Made by a program: the position numbers and the translations under genes. DNA of 5,144 nt from Sulfuricella sp. (lineage in GTDB: Bacteria; Pseudomonadota; Gammaproteobacteria; Burkholderiales; Sulfuricellaceae), in the NCBI GenBank assembly GCA_030696235.1, contig JAUYSN010000249.1, positions 1 through 5,144 of the forward strand, read 5' to 3'. The notes below the pieces were generated by a model. That model saw only the letters and a list, made by a program, of their open reading frames with translations. It was not told the origin of the DNA and did not search any database. Below, piece after piece: positions 1 through 4,836 of the stretch. How positions within the stretch are numbered: position 1 is the stretch's first letter; each line of letters begins with the position of its first letter.

Positions 1-293
1 TGTCCTGCATCAAACGCCCGCGCCATCGCACTTTCCATGGATGGTTGCCCACCCTTCTTCCATTCGCGAGGGTTTCGCCGATAGAGTTTTTCCATCAGCG
101 TGCGCAGATGGCTGAAGCTCTCCTGCTGGTGAATCTCGGCCACCGTATCGATGTCAGTTTTTACAAAGGAAGAAATTTTCAGGTCGGATGAAACCGGGGG
201 ACGCTTCTTGCCATCTGTCCGGAGCGGTGAAGAAGCACAGGCAGAAAGAGAAACAACCAGGAAGGAAAGGAGCAAAGCGGTTTTTGCGTTCAT
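1..293 (-). CDS. Putative outer-membrane lipoprotein, N-terminal part (truncated by window edge)
   Basis: An open frame starts at ATG 293-291 and runs without a stop to the left edge, giving 97 residues and two spare bases. The first 19 residues form a lipoprotein signal: basic n-region with K4, hydrophobic stretch ALLLSFLVVS (6-15), and lipobox L16-S17-A18-C19. Cys19 would be lipidated. Ala at +2 is not an inner-membrane retention signal, so outer-membrane sorting is expected. The mature part is hydrophilic (Lys, Arg, Ser) and then probably helical, with HLRTLMEKLYRRNPREW at about 62-78. I do not recognise a named family; it resembles uncharacterised betaproteobacterial lipoproteins, but this is a loose memory. 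The ribosome binding site is weak (only AGG directly before the ATG). A TATACT box lies about 30 nt upstream. The gene has the same direction as the receiver gene but is separated from it by 120 bp, so it is probably a separate unit. Confidence 0.8.
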   Translation of the reverse strand, partial: MNAKTALLLSFLVVSLSACASSPLRTDGKKRPPVSSDLKISSFVKTDIDTVAEIHQQESFSHLRTLMEKLYRRNPREWKKGGQPSMESAMARAFDAG

Positions 294-323
294 CCTGTGC
301 AAGCGCTGTTTAGGTGTATGCCC

Positions 324-329
324 AGTATA
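324..329 (-). promoter_or_regulatory. Candidate -10 box for the lipoprotein gene
   Basis: The minus strand reads TATACT (5 of 6 to the sigma-70 -10 consensus), 30 nt upstream of the lipoprotein ATG. This would give a leader of roughly 24 nt. The -35 region at 16-18 nt spacing (around 346-353, TTTCTG or similar) is poor, so the call rests on the -10 box and its position. Confidence 0.35.
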
Positions 330-413
330 ACTGTTTGCCACACCCGCAGAAAGTTCGCTCTCAGAAGATGCCGCTATGCATCACAAACGAAAAACCATTA
401 ACTGACCAGCGGA

Positions 414-836
414 TCAAGCAGCCAATCCGACCATGCCCTTTCCCAGTGCAGCCTCAATGACTCGATCGAAATCACGATAAAATGGCTTATGCAGGAAAAA
501 ACAATGGCTGTTATTTATATCGTTACAATCGTGGCACAACCCGCACAGGGACTCGCACTTGAATACTTGTTTGATCGCTTCCGGGGCATGTGTAGCCAGA
601 ATCACCAGCCGAGTATCGAGTTTGATGGCCTTGATCTTGCTAACCAGCGAAAACTCGGCGATCAGCGGCGACAGCATATCGACAATCACCAGCGACCAAT
701 GATCAGGATTGCTCTGATAGACATGCAACGCCACTGAAGGCTCAGTGAAATACCTGGCGCTAACGCCATCCTGATGGGCAAGTATCTCTAAATAAAGGCA
801 TGTTGACACATCATCGCTGATAATCATGAAATTCAT
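414..836 (-). CDS. Stand-alone response-regulator receiver domain with cysteine-rich insertion
   Basis: This 140-residue protein consists of one CheY-like receiver domain with no output domain, so it would act in the cytoplasm as a phosphorylated adaptor or phosphate relay. All key residues are visible: acidic pair D8-D9 after beta-1 (FMIISDD), phospho-acceptor D53 after beta-3 (LVIVDM), T82 after beta-4 (LVILAT), and K117-P118 after beta-5 (FFLHKPF). The start is ATG 836-834, preceded by GGAGG (844-848) at 7 nt spacing. An upstream in-frame TTG at 884 has no comparable site and falls inside a palindrome. The odd part is between T82 and K117: 34 residues where CheY has 21. The extra stretch holds C94, C98, C101, C104 and C112 with H102 and H111, suggesting a metal or redox site. 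The gene is about 47% GC, lower than its neighbours. No histidine kinase is in the window. The receiver assignment is secure; the role of the insertion is inference. Confidence 0.88.
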   Translation of the reverse strand: MNFMIISDDVSTCLYLEILAHQDGVSARYFTEPSVALHVYQSNPDHWSLVIVDMLSPLIAEFSLVSKIKAIKLDTRLVILATHAPEAIKQVFKCESLCGLCHDCNDINNSHCFFLHKPFYRDFDRVIEAALGKGMVGLAA

Positions 837-843
837 TTTCTCG

Positions 844-848
844 CCTCC
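844..848 (-). promoter_or_regulatory. Shine-Dalgarno site that fixes the receiver start
   Basis: The minus strand reads GGAGG, 7 nt before ATG 836. This supports the 140-residue form over the 156-residue form from the TTG at 884. Confidence 0.75.
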
Positions 849-866
849 CACATGTATCCCCGTTAC

Positions 867-885
867 CTTGAATAAGTGATTCAAG
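867..885. repeat. Perfect 19-bp palindrome upstream of the receiver gene
   Basis: CTTGAAT and ATTCAAG are perfect 7-bp arms separated by AAGTG. The centre is about 40 bp upstream of the receiver ATG. Size and symmetry fit an operator for a dimeric regulator; the element could also form a hairpin in the leader just ahead of the Shine-Dalgarno site. It has no trailing T tract, so it is unlikely to be a terminator. Confidence 0.55.
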
Positions 886-906
886 TCTAACGCCAGATTT
901 AACCCA

Positions 907-919
907 CCCCCATCGGGGG
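907..919. repeat. Short GC hairpin CCCCC-ATC-GGGGG
   Basis: A perfect 5-bp all-GC stem with a 3-nt loop. It lies in the receiver upstream region. No T tract follows on either strand. It could be part of a structured leader or a binding site, or be chance. Confidence 0.4.
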
Positions 920-935
920 AAGAATAATTGTGTGG

Positions 936-948
936 AGGGCAACGCCCT
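936..948. repeat. Short hairpin AGGGC-AAC-GCCCT
   Basis: A perfect 5-bp stem with a 3-nt loop, 16 bp from the preceding GC hairpin and with the same 5-3-5 geometry. No T tract follows on either strand. Confidence 0.35.
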
Positions 949-979
949 GAATAGTCGATAGGTGGGAATACGATTACTG

Positions 980-998
980 ACTAGTGGAATCCCCTAGT
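980..998. repeat. Near-perfect 19-bp dyad, candidate operator
   Basis: ACTAGTGG and CCCCTAGT are 8-bp arms with one mismatch around an AAT centre. The CTAG-containing dyad has the size expected of a site for a dimeric regulator. It lies about 145-160 bp upstream of the receiver ATG, in a region with no coding frame I can support. The identity of any binding protein is unknown. Confidence 0.45.
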
Positions 999-1007
999 TG
1001 GAGAGGG

Positions 1008-1026
1008 TCAGCTGGAATTTAGCTGA
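1008..1026. repeat. Inverted repeat TCAGCT-N7-AGCTGA
   Basis: Perfect 6-bp arms separated by GGAATTT. It lies just past the candidate -10 box on the minus strand, so it would be at the very 5' end of a transcript starting there. Only a short T run follows on the plus strand. Confidence 0.35.
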
Positions 1027-1035
1027 TTTATCATC

Positions 1036-1041
1036 ATTATA
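1036..1041 (-). promoter_or_regulatory. Candidate -10 box for the receiver gene
   Basis: The minus strand reads a perfect TATAAT. No good -35 is found at 16-18 nt spacing (ATGAGG at 17), and no TGn extension is present, so an activator would be needed. Transcription from here would begin near 1029 and give a leader of about 190 nt containing all five inverted repeats listed for this region. The alternative is that this is a chance match and the promoter lies closer to the gene. Confidence 0.3.
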
Positions 1042-1104
1042 CCGGCAGCATCCGCGCGCCTCATGAAGCGCTACTGATGCTTTTCCGGCGAAACAGCTGG
1101 CATC

Positions 1105-1653
1105 TCATTCTGGATAATGATGCTTGCCGATACTCACGCGCTTCGCCTGCAATCCCTCGGCAGCAGCTTCCTCCAGGAACCGGACTTCACTGCCGATTTC
1201 GAGCTTGTCAAAATCCGAATGGCTTACGTTATCCCGGCTGAAATAAAGTTCATCACCATCCGGCGTGTCGATAAATCCAAAACCCTCTTCCGAAAATAGC
1301 CTGGCTATATGCCCATGGCGCGGCGATTCATGAATTTTTGTATCGCCACGCTGGCGCCGCCCGTAATCCTCCAGCCGACGCCTTGCCGCATCGAATGTAT
1401 CTCGCAAAGCCACATAGAGGTCTTCATGGAGGTCGCGATTGACCACCAACTCCGCGCCAGGAACAGAGATATCGAGCCGCACATTAAAAAGCTTGCCTTG
1501 GTGTTTGTGTTTTCCCGCAAATTCGAGCGAAACTTTGCAGCCGACAATGTGGGAATAGAACGATTCCAGCTTCTCCACCTTCTCCCTGATATGTGTTTCC
1601 ACCGCCTCGGAATGGGGCATGTCGCGAATGACGATTTGAAGTGGGCGTTGCAT
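1105..1653 (-). CDS. HPF/RaiA-family ribosome-associated protein with C-terminal cold-shock domain
   Basis: This 182-residue protein has two parts. Residues 1 to about 107 match the HPF/RaiA (sigma-54 modulation protein, S30AE) fold: beta strand LQIVIRDM, helix EAVETHIREKVEKLESF, a basic loop AGKHKHQGK, strand FNVRLDISVPG, and helix EDLYVALRDTFDAARRRLEDY. Family members bind the 30S decoding region and block or protect idle ribosomes. Residues about 113-176 are a cold-shock domain: GHIARLFSEEGFGFID with RNP1-like GFGFI (124-128) and RNP2-like ELYFSRDNV (135-143), an OB fold for single-stranded RNA or DNA. This architecture takes the place of the dimerising C-terminal domain of long HPF. The start is the second of two ATGs 6 nt apart, because AAGGAGGT sits 7 nt before it but only 1 nt before the first. 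It follows the CBS gene after 18 nt and is probably in the same operon. I give no symbol because hpf and raiA would both overstate the match. Confidence 0.92.
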   Translation of the reverse strand: MQRPLQIVIRDMPHSEAVETHIREKVEKLESFYSHIVGCKVSLEFAGKHKHQGKLFNVRLDISVPGAELVVNRDLHEDLYVALRDTFDAARRRLEDYGRRQRGDTKIHESPRHGHIARLFSEEGFGFIDTPDGDELYFSRDNVSHSDFDKLEIGSEVRFLEEAAAEGLQAKRVSIGKHHYPE

Positions 1654-1659
1654 GGTCAT

Positions 1660-1667
1660 ACCTCCTT
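1660..1667 (-). promoter_or_regulatory. Strong Shine-Dalgarno site deciding the HPF-CSD start
   Basis: The minus strand reads AAGGAGGT. GGAGG ends 7 nt before ATG 1653 and only 1 nt before ATG 1659. The site lies inside the 18-nt gap after the CBS stop codon. Confidence 0.85.
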
Positions 1668-1671
1668 AAAT

Positions 1672-2121
1672 TTAATGCCTGACATGGGCTTCCCTTGACC
1701 GTTCACGCGGGCTAACCTTGGCCAGCTCAGTCATTTCCTCAGCCAGAAGGTCCAGGATATCGTCCGCCGATACAATGCCCTCCAGGCCGCCTTCCCGGTC
1801 GACAACCGGGATACGTCGTATCCCCTTGTTGCGCATCAGCTCGATCGTCTCGAACACACCTTCGCTTTCCTGAACGCTGAACAGTTGCGGACTCATGATG
1901 TCACCCACGGTGAAGTCATTAAAATCCAGGGATTTCGCGATAATTTCAACGACAATGTCGCGGTCGGTCACAATGCCGACCGGCACCCGCCTGCCGTCGA
2001 CGACATCCACAACCACCAGGTCACCCACGTGGTGCTGGCGCATGAGCTGTGCCGCTTCTGGAATGGTGGTTTTTCTCGTGGCGAACACCACCTCACGGTT
2101 GCAAAATTCTCCGATGGGCAT
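1672..2121 (-). CDS. Twin-CBS domain protein
   Basis: This 149-residue protein consists almost entirely of two CBS motifs, which pack as a Bateman module. CBS1 spans about 7-65 and contains TIPEAAQLMRQHHVGDLVVVD and GIVTDRDIV (49-57). CBS2 spans about 76-130 and contains DIMSPQLFSVQ, ELMRNKGIRRIPVVD and GIVSADDIL (115-123). The T/S-x-x-D segments (T52-D53-R54-D55 and S118-A119-D120-D121) are typical of the ribose-phosphate contact in nucleotide-binding CBS proteins. Such modules commonly bind AMP, ADP, ATP or SAM; the ligand here is not known. The tail after about 131 is charged and probably flexible. The start is ATG 2121, preceded by AGAGGAAG at 7 nt; the upstream TTG at 2220 would add 33 residues outside the domain with no good binding site. 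The HPF-CSD gene follows 18 nt downstream, suggesting that this protein reports energy state to the same stress response. Confidence 0.92.
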   Translation of the reverse strand: MPIGEFCNREVVFATRKTTIPEAAQLMRQHHVGDLVVVDVVDGRRVPVGIVTDRDIVVEIIAKSLDFNDFTVGDIMSPQLFSVQESEGVFETIELMRNKGIRRIPVVDREGGLEGIVSADDILDLLAEEMTELAKVSPRERSREAHVRH

Positions 2122-2125
2122 GACG

Positions 2126-2133
2126 CTTCCTCT
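2126..2133 (-). promoter_or_regulatory. Shine-Dalgarno site for the CBS gene
   Basis: The minus strand reads AGAGGAAG, with its GAGG core 7 nt before ATG 2121. It supports the short form of the protein over the TTG start at 2220. Confidence 0.7.
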
Positions 2134-2162
2134 CGAATAGTTAAGGTCTGGGGATGAAAAGC

Positions 2163-2183
2163 CGGGCAAAATCGGAATGCCCG
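2163..2183. terminator. Possible weak terminator or leader hairpin between the MBL and CBS genes
   Basis: CGGGCA and TGCCCG form a 6-bp stem with a 9-nt loop. On the minus strand the stem is followed by GCTTTTC, and on the plus strand by TTTTC. It could terminate the MBL transcript. A TATATT box (2189-2194, minus) sits just upstream of it, so a CBS transcript starting there would carry this hairpin at its 5' end instead. Confidence 0.35.
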
Positions 2184-2188
2184 TTTTC

Positions 2189-2194
2189 AATATA
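2189..2194 (-). promoter_or_regulatory. Candidate -10 box for the CBS/HPF-CSD operon
   Basis: The minus strand reads TATATT in the 105-bp gap upstream of the CBS gene, 67 nt before its ATG. The best -35 candidate, TTGCCT, is 20 nt away, which is longer than ideal. A promoter in this gap is likely; this exact box is uncertain. Confidence 0.3.
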
Positions 2195-2226
2195 GAACAT
2201 TTCGCGAGAACCATAGGCAAGCTGGC

Positions 2227-3171
2227 TTATGGCTTATCCATCCAGACCTCCAACCCCTGGGCATTGAGTTCGATATCGTGCTCCAGCAACGCGCGGGCCT
2301 CATCCGGGGTAAGCCTGCAACCGTGCGCATCAAGGCACTCCAGCAGATAGTTCTCCAGTCCTTCTACCAACCGCTGATGGCGCATCGCCCCGGCATCACG
2401 CACTCCCTCTGCGATGCTCACGAAATCGTCAAGCATGCGGTGAAGGTCATCCGCCAGACGCGGTAACTGTGTCACGCGACCATAATGGGTCAAGTAAGCG
2501 GCGCGTGGATAGTGGGACATGATCAGGGCTATGGAATCATGTGCCGCCTCCGGCTCGAACTGCACGGGAGTGGTCGTAGGGAAAATGAACTCCCGCCCGT
2601 CGACATCAAACTCACGGTATGAAATTCCGAAGGTATCGCCGGTAAAGATGCCGCCGCTGCGCTCGTCGAAGATGCAGAAATGATGGCGGGCGTGACCTGG
2701 CGTATCGAGGAACAGCAGGCGCCGGCCATTCAGCTCCAGAGTGAACTCGTGCGGCGCCTCGATCACGCGCTCGGCGGGAACCGGCACGATTTCCCCATAG
2801 GCCCGGCGAAAACTTTCCTCGCCGTAAACCGCGACCGAGCCTGCCACCAGCCTGGACGGGTCGATCATGTGGCGCGCCCCGCGCGGATGCACGACCAGCA
2901 TCGCCTCGGGAAACAGGCGCATCATCTCGCCCGCGCCGCCCGCATGATCAAGATGGACATGGGTCACGATCACATAGGCGATATTTTCCGGGCGCAGGTT
3001 TTTCCGCCGCATCACCTCCAGCACGCCGGGAACCGAGAAATTCGTCCCGGTATCAATAAAGGCCGCCTTGTTGCCTTCGACCAGCAAGTGGATCGCGGCC
3101 AAGCCGGGCCGGATGTGATGGGCGTCTATCGCGGCAATCCCGTCATCGTAATCCTGGTGATTTTCAGTCAT
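2227..3171 (-). CDS. Metallo-beta-lactamase-fold hydrolase
   Basis: This 314-residue protein has an MBL fold of the glyoxalase II-like type. The metal-binding residues are complete: H71-V-H73-L-D75-H76 (THVHLDHAGG), H160 (DTPGHARHH), D179 (FTGDTFG) and H229 (LTHYG). The first strands read GLAAIHLLVEGNKAAFIDTG, with D40 in the usual beta-strand turn position. This predicts a dinuclear zinc or iron centre and hydrolysis of an ester, thioester or similar bond; the substrate cannot be read from the sequence. After about 240 the protein is helical with no recognised domain. There is no signal peptide, so it is cytoplasmic. The start is ATG 3171, preceded by GGAAGAG at 9 nt spacing. The TTG codons upstream (3207) have no binding site and would extend into the short divergent gap with the fumarase gene. 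The CBS gene follows after 105 bp. Alternatives such as persulfide dioxygenase are not supported: the length and C-terminal helical part differ from those short enzymes. Confidence 0.9.
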   Translation of the reverse strand: MTENHQDYDDGIAAIDAHHIRPGLAAIHLLVEGNKAAFIDTGTNFSVPGVLEVMRRKNLRPENIAYVIVTHVHLDHAGGAGEMMRLFPEAMLVVHPRGARHMIDPSRLVAGSVAVYGEESFRRAYGEIVPVPAERVIEAPHEFTLELNGRRLLFLDTPGHARHHFCIFDERSGGIFTGDTFGISYREFDVDGREFIFPTTTPVQFEPEAAHDSIALIMSHYPRAAYLTHYGRVTQLPRLADDLHRMLDDFVSIAEGVRDAGAMRHQRLVEGLENYLLECLDAHGCRLTPDEARALLEHDIELNAQGLEVWMDKP

Positions 3172-3196
3172 GTTTAGTCGCTCTTCCAAATAACGG

Positions 3197-3202
3197 TACA
3201 AT
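3197..3202 (+). promoter_or_regulatory. Candidate -10 box for the fumarase gene
   Basis: TACAAT matches the -10 consensus at 5 of 6 positions and lies 25 nt before the fumarase ATG. Transcription would start near 3209, just ahead of GGAGAG (3212-3217). The -35 candidates at 17-18 nt (TTAGTC or TTTAGT at 3173-3179) are weak and overlap the start of the divergent MBL gene. Confidence 0.4.
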
Positions 3203-3227
3203 TCCAAGTCTGGAGAGTGAAAATACC

Positions 3228-4754
3228 ATGACTACCATCCATCAAGAAGACTTAATCGCCAGCGTCGCCGACGCGCTGCAGTATATTTCCTACTACCACC
3301 CCATCGACTACATCAAGGCGCTGGGCGAAGCCTACGAGCGGGAGGAATCCCCCGCCGCCAGGGACGCCATCGCCCAGATCCTCACCAACTCGCGCATGAG
3401 CGCGCAAGGCCACCGGCCGATCTGCCAGGATACCGGCATCGTGGTGGCGTTCGTCAAAGTCGGCATGGACGTGCGCTGGGATGCCCAAATTAGCGTCAGT
3501 GACATGATCAACGAAGGCGTGCGACGCGCCTACTCGAACCCCGACAACGTGCTGCGCGCCTCGGTGGTGGCCGACCCCGCCGGCGCGCGCAAGAACACCC
3601 GCGACAATACCCCGGCGGTGATCCATTACGAGATCGTTCCGGGCGACAAGGTCGAGATCATCCTCGCGGCCAAGGGCGGCGGATCGGAAAACAAAGCCAA
3701 ATTCGTCATCCTCAACCCGTCGGACAGCCTCGTCGACTGGGTGCTGAAGACCGTCCCCACCATGGGCGCCGGCTGGTGCCCGCCGGGGATACTGGGCATC
3801 GGCATCGGCGGCACGGCGGAAAAAGCCATGCTGCTCGCCAAGGAAGCCCTGATGGAGCCGGTCGACATCCACGAACTGCAGGCGCGCGGGCCGCAAAACC
3901 GGGTGGAGGAACTGCGCCTGGAGCTATTTGAAAAAGTGAATGCGCTGGGCATCGGCGCGCAGGGCTTGGGCGGCCTCACCACCGTGGTGGACATCAAGAT
4001 CAGGGACTACCCGACCCATGCCGCCGGTCTGCCGGTCGCAATGATCCCCAACTGCGCCGCCACCCGCCACATCCACTTCACCCTCGACGGCAGCGGCCCG
4101 GCAGTGCTGACGCCGCCCAATCTCGACGAATGGCCGAAGGTGGACTGGCAGCCCTCCGCCGATTCGCGCCGCGTCAACCTCGACACCGTCACGCGCGAGG
4201 AGATCGCCACCTGGAAACCGGGCGAGGCGCTGCTCCTGTCCGGCAAGCTGCTCACCGGGCGCGACGCCGCCCACAAACGCATCGCCGACCTGTTCGCCAA
4301 GGGGGAAAAACTGCCGGAAGGCGTGGACTTCACCAACCGCTTCATCTACTACGTCGGCCCGGTCGACCCGGTACGCGATGAAGTGGTCGGCCCCGCCGGC
4401 CCCACCACGGCGACACGGATGGACAAGTTCACCGACATGATGCTGGATAAAACCGGTCTGATCGGCATGATCGGCAAAGCCGAGCGCGGCCCGGCGGCCA
4501 TCGAAAGCATCCGCAAGCACAAAGCCGTCTACCTGATGGCGGTGGGCGGCGCGGCCTACCTCGTGGCCAAGGCGATCAAGGCATCCAGGGTACTGGCCTT
4601 CGCCGACCTGGGCATGGAAGCGATCTACGAATTCGAGGTCAAGGACATGCCGGTCACCGTGGCGGTGGACGCCAACGGCGTATCGGTGCACGAAACCGGG
4701 CCGGCGGAATGGCGCATGAAGATCGGCAAAATTCCCTTGGCAAACCATTCTTAA
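3228..4754 (+). CDS. fumA: Fumarate hydratase class I (fused alpha and beta domains)
   Basis: This 508-residue enzyme catalyses the reversible hydration of fumarate to L-malate in the TCA cycle, in the cytoplasm. It belongs to the oxygen-sensitive [4Fe-4S] class. The N-terminal catalytic part (about 1-290) carries the three cluster cysteines in their family contexts: C66 (RPICQDTG), C184 (GAGWCPPG) and C276 (IPNCAATRH). The C-terminal part (about 291-495) has the Fumerase_C motif PGEALLLSGKLLTGRDAAHK (331-350) and GPVDPVRDEVVGPAGPTTATR (377-397). Length fits the single-chain FumA/FumB type; archaeal and some anaerobic enzymes have two subunits. The start is ATG 3228, with GGAGAG 10 nt before it. 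The gene is very GC-rich, which creates long spurious frames on the opposite strand. Its stop codon overlaps the first base of a long hairpin, and an alpha/beta hydrolase gene follows in the same direction. The symbol is by family; fumB would be equally defensible. Confidence 0.96.
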   Translation: MTTIHQEDLIASVADALQYISYYHPIDYIKALGEAYEREESPAARDAIAQILTNSRMSAQGHRPICQDTGIVVAFVKVGMDVRWDAQISVSDMINEGVRRAYSNPDNVLRASVVADPAGARKNTRDNTPAVIHYEIVPGDKVEIILAAKGGGSENKAKFVILNPSDSLVDWVLKTVPTMGAGWCPPGILGIGIGGTAEKAMLLAKEALMEPVDIHELQARGPQNRVEELRLELFEKVNALGIGAQGLGGLTTVVDIKIRDYPTHAAGLPVAMIPNCAATRHIHFTLDGSGPAVLTPPNLDEWPKVDWQPSADSRRVNLDTVTREEIATWKPGEALLLSGKLLTGRDAAHKRIADLFAKGEKLPEGVDFTNRFIYYVGPVDPVRDEVVGPAGPTTATRMDKFTDMMLDKTGLIGMIGKAERGPAAIESIRKHKAVYLMAVGGAAYLVAKAIKASRVLAFADLGMEAIYEFEVKDMPVTVAVDANGVSVHETGPAEWRMKIGKIPLANHS

Positions 4755-4830
4755 CCGCAAGGGACGCAAAGGTGCGCGAAGGAAGGCCCTAGAATGCTTT
4801 TCCCTTGCGTTACCTTGCATCCCTTGCGGT
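4754..4830. repeat. 77-nt near-continuous hairpin between fumarase and the hydrolase gene
   Basis: Outer arms 4754-4773 and 4812-4830 pair over 19 positions, with one mismatch (C4765 with A4819) and one bulged A (4770). Pairing resumes in 4775-4786 with 4798-4809, giving one A-C mismatch and three G-U pairs. The terminal loop is about 11 nt (4787-4797). Each arm is made of about three degenerate copies of a unit like CGCAAGGGA. The element begins at the last base of the fumarase stop codon and ends 6 nt before the next ATG. On the plus strand it is followed by seven A, not T, and on the minus strand by TAAGAATGG, so it is not a standard intrinsic terminator. It may be a member of a dispersed intergenic repeat family, and could affect mRNA 3'-end stability or readthrough. 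Confidence 0.75.
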
Positions 4831-4836
4831 AAAAAA

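Larger units (their letters stand above)
837..1104. other. 268-bp non-coding region between HPF-CSD and receiver genes
   Basis: No coding frame is supported here on either strand. The region holds the receiver ribosome binding site, a candidate minus-strand TATAAT, and five inverted repeats spread over 867-1026. The part next to the HPF-CSD stop (1047-1104) also has AGCATC/GATGCT arms around a GCGC stem (1047-1081), followed by TTTT on the plus strand only, so it does not serve as a terminator for the minus-strand HPF-CSD gene. Confidence 0.6.

Noticed and set aside
367..382. GATGC-N6-GCATC hairpin downstream of the receiver gene as a terminator
   Set aside because: The stem is only 5 bp and has no T tract after it; the T-rich stretch lies before it on the minus strand.
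531..545. CGLCH in the receiver protein as a haem c attachment motif
   Set aside because: The C-x2-C-H match is present (C98-C101-H102), but the protein has no signal peptide and sits in a cytoplasmic receiver fold, so cytochrome c maturation is not expected. It is better read as part of the larger cysteine cluster.
1047..1084. AGCATC/GATGCT hairpin followed by TTTT as an intrinsic terminator
   Set aside because: The T tract follows on the plus strand only, while both flanking genes are on the minus strand; the stem also has several unpaired positions.
1309..1698. Plus-strand open frame of 129 codons opposite the HPF-CSD gene
   Set aside because: It is antisense to a clear two-domain protein and runs across the CBS/HPF-CSD junction without its own ribosome binding signal.
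2680..3177. Plus-strand open frame of 165 codons opposite the MBL gene
   Set aside because: The minus strand encodes a complete set of MBL metal-binding motifs; the plus-strand product has no recognisable domain.
3252..3896. Open frame of 214 codons on the minus strand opposite the fumarase N-terminal part
   Set aside because: Shadow frame in GC-rich coding DNA with no recognisable domain.
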